Of a DNA stretch of 64,000 nt, positions 60,307 to 64,000 are shown piece after piece. Where the stretch lies: positions 91,354 to 155,353 of the forward strand of contig JAIRVP010000032.1 in assembly GCA_031253835.1 (NCBI GenBank), read 5' to 3'. Position numbers and translations under genes: made by a program. The DNA comes from Burkholderia sp. GTDB lineage: Bacteria > Pseudomonadota > Gammaproteobacteria > Burkholderiales > Burkholderiaceae. The notes beneath the pieces are model-generated. The model made no database searches, had not been told where the DNA came from, and worked only from the letters and a program-made list of their open reading frames with translations. How positions within the stretch are numbered: position 1 is the stretch's first letter; each line of letters begins with the position of its first letter.

Positions 60307-61839
60307 TCACGCGGCTGCAATCTGCTGCTCGAAGGCCGCTTCCGCCTTCAGGCTGCCGAGGTCGCGGCCGACCGTCACGACTGCGAGCCGCGTGTTGCCG
60401 CGCCAGTACGCGATCGAGCAGTCGTGCGCGCCGAGGTCGCCGTCGATCTCGACGCGATCCCATTGCTCCGCATGCCCGACGTAGTTGATCGTCAGGTCGT
60501 AATGCTGGCTCCAGAAGAACGGCACCGCCTCGAACGGCCGCTGCTGGCCGAGCATGTTGCGCGCCGCGACGATGCCCTGCCGCTCGGCTACGACCCAGTG
60601 CTCGACGCGAATCCGCTCGCCCGTCAGCGGATCGGGCCAGCGCGCGATGTCGCCGGCCGCGTAGATGCCGGGCGCGCTCGTCTGAAGGAACCGGTCGACC
60701 GTCACGCCGCGTTCGACGGCGAGCCCGGCGTCCTGCGCCAGCGCCACGTTCGGATGCACGCCGATGCCGACCACCACGACATCGGCCTGCAGCACGTCGC
60801 CGGTCGACAGCGTCACGCTGTCCGGTGTGATCTGCGCGGGTGTCGCGCCGAGATGGAACACGACGCCGTGCGATTCGTGCAGCGCCTTGATCGTATCGCC
60901 GAGCGCGTCGCCGAGCACGCGCGCCATCGGACGCGCATCGGGCGCGACGACCTGCACGTCGAGCCCGCGCGTGCGCAACGCGGCGGCCGCCTCGAGGCCG
61001 ATGAAGCTCGCGCCGACCACCACGCAGCGGCGCGCGGTTTTCAGCTTGCCGATCAGCGCGTCGCAATCGGCACGCGAGCGCAGCACGCACACGTGCGGCA
61101 GGTCGGCACCGGGCACGGTCAGCCGGTTCGGCTCGGCACCCGTCGCGAGCAGCAGCGCCCCGTATCCGACGCGGCTGCCGTCGGCCAGCTCGACCGCGTG
61201 CTGCACGGGATCGATCCGGGCGACGCGCGTGTCGCACCGCACGTCGATGCGCTGCTCGGTATAGAACGACGGCGCGCGCAGCGGCAGCCAGTCGGCCTCA
61301 GCCGTGCCCGCGAGGTAATCCTTCGACAGGTTCGGCCGGTCGTACGGCGGATCGCGATCGGCGCTCAGCAGCGTGACGGGATGCGAATAGCCTTCCTGCC
61401 GCAACGTCACGGCCGCCGCGATCGCCGCGGCGCCGCCGCCGACGATCACGACCGACGCAGGCAGCCCGGCAGTTTTCAGTGCGGGCGGTGCAGCGGCCGG
61501 CCGCGCATCGAGCACGACGGCGCGGCCATCGCGGCGTTCGACGCGCCAGCAGGTCAGCCCGTCGAGCGCCGGTGCGCGCTGCAGCTCGCCCGTGCGCAGG
61601 CAGAACGCCGCGTGATGCCACGGGCAGCGGATCGTGTCGCCGACCAGCAGGCCGTCGGCCAAGGGGGCGCCGTAGTGCGGGCATTGCGCGCCCACGGCAA
61701 ACAGTTCGTCGGCACGGCGCACGAGCAGCACCGCTGCTTCGCCGACATGGCCCTCGATCATCGCGCCGTCGGCAAGCTCGTCGAGCGCGATGCCTTGCGC
61801 GAGATCGGGGCGTGAAGACGAGGTGTCGCTTCCGGACAT
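60307..61839 (-). CDS. Rieske-domain FAD-dependent oxidoreductase (AIF-like)
   Basis: A 510-aa fusion. Residues about 15-110 form a Rieske [2Fe-2S] domain with CPHYGAPLADG and CPWHHAAFCL (CxH ... CxxH). The rest is a pyridine-nucleotide-disulfide-type reductase: SVVIVGGGAAAIAAAVTLRQ (FAD), CVVVGASFIGLEAAAALRTR (NAD) and APGIYAAGDIARWPD. This architecture is that of AIF-like/NirD-fused ferredoxin reductases, which move electrons between NAD(P)H and ferredoxin or quinone. It is divergent from the formate dehydrogenase gene and may accept or deliver electrons in the same stress metabolism. Confidence 0.92.
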   Translation of the reverse strand: MSGSDTSSSRPDLAQGIALDELADGAMIEGHVGEAAVLLVRRADELFAVGAQCPHYGAPLADGLLVGDTIRCPWHHAAFCLRTGELQRAPALDGLTCWRVERRDGRAVVLDARPAAAPPALKTAGLPASVVIVGGGAAAIAAAVTLRQEGYSHPVTLLSADRDPPYDRPNLSKDYLAGTAEADWLPLRAPSFYTEQRIDVRCDTRVARIDPVQHAVELADGSRVGYGALLLATGAEPNRLTVPGADLPHVCVLRSRADCDALIGKLKTARRCVVVGASFIGLEAAAALRTRGLDVQVVAPDARPMARVLGDALGDTIKALHESHGVVFHLGATPAQITPDSVTLSTGDVLQADVVVVGIGVHPNVALAQDAGLAVERGVTVDRFLQTSAPGIYAAGDIARWPDPLTGERIRVEHWVVAERQGIVAARNMLGQQRPFEAVPFFWSQHYDLTINYVGHAEQWDRVEIDGDLGAHDCSIAYWRGNTRLAVVTVGRDLGSLKAEAAFEQQIAAA

Positions 61840-62005
61840 GACGTCGCTCCCGCAGAGTCAGGTAACGATCCCATTATCGGCGTCCTTCATGAAAAGAACA
61901 GGTACAGACGACCCCGCAGCGCACGCAAACACCGACTGTAGCTTGCAGGCGATCCGCGACGGGCGTAGAACGTCATCAACGTTGCGGCGCAACACGCCAG
62001 CCGCC

Positions 62006-62021
62006 CGGCACGCACGCTGCG
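62006..62021 (+). promoter_or_regulatory. Sigma-54 (-24/-12) promoter candidate for formate dehydrogenase
   Basis: CGGCACG-CACG-CTGCG keeps the invariant GG and GC at exact spacing and shares GGCACG-N4-CTGCG with the site at 48021-48036. It lies 53-68 bases before the formate dehydrogenase ATG, in an intergenic region. Confidence 0.4.
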
Positions 62022-62073
62022 CGTCCCGCGCAATCCGCGTGCCGCCTTCACTCACTCATCAGGAGCGCTCCCG

Positions 62074-63234
62074 ATGGCCACCGTCCTGTGCGTGCTCTAC
62101 CCCGATCCCGTCGACGGCTATCCGCCGCACTACGTGCGCGACGCGATTCCGGTCATCACCCGGTACGCGGACGGCCAGACCGCGCCGACGCCGGCCGGCC
62201 CGCTCGGCTTCCGGCCCGGCGAACTCGTCGGTTCGGTGTCCGGCGCGCTCGGGTTGCGCGGCTACATGGAAGCGCATGGCCACACGCTGATCGTGACGAG
62301 CGACAAGGACGGCCCCGATTCCGAATTCGAGCGCCGGCTGCCCGAAGCCGACGTGGTGATTTCGCAGCCGTTCTGGCCCGCGTACCTGACGGCCGAGCGG
62401 ATCGCCCGCGCACCGAAGCTGAAGCTCGCGCTGACGGCCGGGATCGGCTCCGATCACGTCGACCTGGACGCCGCCGCGCGCGCGCACATCACCGTTGCCG
62501 AAGTCACCGGCTCGAACAGCATCAGCGTGGCCGAACACGTGGTGATGACGACGCTCGCGCTGGTGCGCAACTACTTGCCGTCGCATGCGGTCGCGCAGCA
62601 AGGCGGCTGGAACATCGCCGATTGCGTGTCGCGCAGCTATGACGTCGAAGGGATGCATTTCGGCACGGTCGGCGCCGGGCGCATCGGGCTCGCGGTACTG
62701 CGCCGGCTGAGGCCGTTCGGCCTGCAGCTGCACTACACGCAGCGCCACCGGCTCGACGCCGCGATCGAGCAGGAACTCGCGCTCACGTATCACGCCGATC
62801 CCGCGTCGCTGGCGAGCGCCGTCGACATCGTCAACCTGCAGATCCCGCTGTACCCGTCGACCGAGCACCTGTTCGACGCGGCGATGATCGCGCGGATGAA
62901 GCGCGGCGCGTACCTGATCAACACCGCGCGCGCGAAGCTGGTCGACCGCGACGCGGTCGTGACGGCCGTCAGGTCCGGGCATCTCGCGGGCTACGGCGGC
63001 GACGTGTGGTTTCCGCAGCCGGCGCCGGCCGACCATCCGTGGCGCTCGATGCCGTTCAACGGGATGACGCCGCATATCTCGGGTACGTCGCTGTCCGCGC
63101 AGGCACGCTATGCGGCCGGTACGCTGGAGATCCTGCAATGCTGGTTCGACGGCACGCCGATCCGCAATGAATACCTGATCGTCGACGGCGGCACGCTCGC
63201 GGGAACGGGCGCGCAATCGTACCGGCTGACGTGA
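62074..63234 (+). CDS. fdh: NAD-dependent formate dehydrogenase
   Basis: A 386-aa D-2-hydroxyacid-dehydrogenase-fold enzyme of the formate dehydrogenase branch. It has ISQPFWPAYLTAERIARAPK, KLALTAGIGSDHVDLDAA, the NAD loop GTVGAGRIGLAVL, the catalytic Arg in INTARAKLVDRDAV and the catalytic His in MTPHISGTSLSAQARYAAG. These match the Pseudomonas/methylotroph FDH layout. It oxidises formate to CO2 and yields NADH. AGGAG precedes the ATG. A sigma-54-like site upstream suggests control by the local RpoN circuit. Confidence 0.95.
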   Translation: MATVLCVLYPDPVDGYPPHYVRDAIPVITRYADGQTAPTPAGPLGFRPGELVGSVSGALGLRGYMEAHGHTLIVTSDKDGPDSEFERRLPEADVVISQPFWPAYLTAERIARAPKLKLALTAGIGSDHVDLDAAARAHITVAEVTGSNSISVAEHVVMTTLALVRNYLPSHAVAQQGGWNIADCVSRSYDVEGMHFGTVGAGRIGLAVLRRLRPFGLQLHYTQRHRLDAAIEQELALTYHADPASLASAVDIVNLQIPLYPSTEHLFDAAMIARMKRGAYLINTARAKLVDRDAVVTAVRSGHLAGYGGDVWFPQPAPADHPWRSMPFNGMTPHISGTSLSAQARYAAGTLEILQCWFDGTPIRNEYLIVDGGTLAGTGAQSYRLT

Positions 63235-63268
63235 CGCTACGCGCAACGCGCGGCGCGCGGCTGTACCG

Positions 63269-64000
63269 TCAGTCGAGACAGTGCGCGGCGAGCTTGCCGA
63301 CGGTCACGACCGCCTGCTCGATCTCCGGCGACCACGGGCTGCTGTAGTTCAGGCGGATGAAGTTCCGGTAGCTGTCCGCGATCGAGAACATGTAGCCGGG
63401 GCCGATCGTGATCCCCTGCTCCAGCGCGAGCTGGTACAGCCGCATCGCATCGACCTGCGCAGGCAGCTCGATCCACAGCACGTAGCCGCCGGCCGGGCTC
63501 GAGATGCGCGTGCCTTCCGGGAAGAACCGCGACACCATCGCACGCATCAGGTTCGCCTGCTGCGCATACGCCTTGCGAATCCGCCGCAGGTGATGCTCGT
63601 AGCCGTCGCGTTCGAGAAACTCGGCGATCGCCAGCTGCGGCAGCGACGGCGTCGCGAGCGTGTTCAGGAACTTCAGCTTCTCGACCTGCTCGCGCTAGCG
63701 GCCCGGCAATGCCCAGCCGATCCGGTAGGCGGCCGTCAGGCTCTTCGAGAACGACGCGCAATGCAGCACGATGTCGTGGCGGTCGAACGACTTCAGCGTG
63801 CTCGGATGCATGTTGCCGAAGTACAGTTCGTTGTACACGCCGTTCTCGATGATCGGCAGATCGGCTTTCGTTGCGAACGCCACCAGTTCGCGCTTGCGCT
63901 CGTCGGGCATCTGGAAGCCGAGCGGGTTCTGGAAGTTCGGCATCACCATGCATGCGGCGATCGGCTGCGACTTCGCGATCGCCGCCAGCGCCGCGATGTC
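63269..64000 (-). pseudogene. MocR/PLP-aminotransferase gene with an in-frame amber codon, 3' part
   Basis: The frame runs leftward from the window edge to TGA at 63269. It encodes the class-I aminotransferase domain of a GntR/MocR-type regulator: MVMPNFQNPLGFQMPDERKR, the PLP-lysine motif CASFSKSLTAAYRIGW, FLNTLATPSLPQLAIAEFLE and PAGGYVLWIELP. At 63695-63697 a TAG replaces one codon in the stretch ALPGR-stop-REQVEKLKF, where relatives have Tyr (GRYREQ). The frame is otherwise intact on both sides, so this is a point nonsense mutation or a sequencing error. The N-terminal HTH is outside the window. Confidence 0.8.

Noticed and set aside
1..64000. Searched by eye for tRNA/rRNA genes, CRISPR arrays, insertion sequences and integrases
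   Set aside because: None was recognised; the only phage-like element is one 73-aa gene, which is not evidence of a prophage.

Overview
The window is GC-rich DNA (by eye about two thirds G+C), densely packed with genes and with the codon usage and gene families of a Burkholderia, most likely the Burkholderia cepacia complex and probably a secondary replicon. Pointers are a ZmpA/ZmpB-type M4 metalloprotease, a Burkholderia-type porin, ben/cat genes, a second-copy style rpoN, and several small families that I associate mainly with Burkholderia (DUF3022-like, DUF1488). No rRNA, tRNA, CRISPR array, insertion sequence or complete prophage was seen. The species assignment is inference.

Layout. 1-1.1 kb: 3' part of a secreted zinc metalloprotease. 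1.3-7.2 kb: an amine-catabolism-like cluster, with a leftward aldehyde dehydrogenase / unknown protein / DAO-type FAD oxidoreductase operon facing a rightward flavin amine oxidase, and a decayed DJ-1/PfpI gene at the operon's end. The divergent intergenic region carries two copies of one operator-like motif. 7.3-12.1 kb: an FkbM-like methyltransferase, two paralogous TPR plus GT9-like glycosyltransferases and a small membrane protein. 12.2-22.0 kb: organosulfur scavenging, with two sulfonate-type binding proteins, ABC permease and ATPase, a TauD-like dioxygenase, an SfnB-like acyl-CoA-dehydrogenase-fold enzyme, an LLM flavin monooxygenase and a porin. 22.1-35.8 kb: a DKNYY-repeat protein, hipBA with several operator-like sites, an SDR with a divergent AraC regulator, DUF2909, YoaK, an RHH protein, a spermidine-synthase-like protein, PhnA/YjdM, a degenerate HPr-like protein, GNAT, and an orphan response regulator.

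35.8-42.3 kb: catB-catA-benABCD-ridA, all leftward. It converts benzoate to catechol and on to muconolactone. A textbook ATAC-N7-GTAT LysR operator lies inside a 27-bp perfect palindrome upstream of catB, but no ben/cat regulator, catC or catD is next to it. 42.6-47.4 kb: an amidase remnant, LysR/SDR divergent pair, SotB-type exporter and HAD phosphatase.

47.4-63.2 kb looks like a stress or anaerobiosis module. It holds a second RpoN (sigma-54), a hybrid histidine kinase and a sigma-54-dependent response regulator. Around these lie many very small conserved proteins (DUF1488, a DUF3022-like pair, DUF1328, an 80/73-aa paralogous pair, a CBS-domain protein, a DUF1269-like protein), a SulP transporter, MarC, a Rieske-FAD oxidoreductase and NAD-dependent formate dehydrogenase. 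Two intergenic -24/-12-like sites, one before a small gene and one before the formate dehydrogenase, suggest that the local sigma-54 circuit controls these genes. The window ends in a MocR/aminotransferase gene interrupted by an in-frame amber codon.
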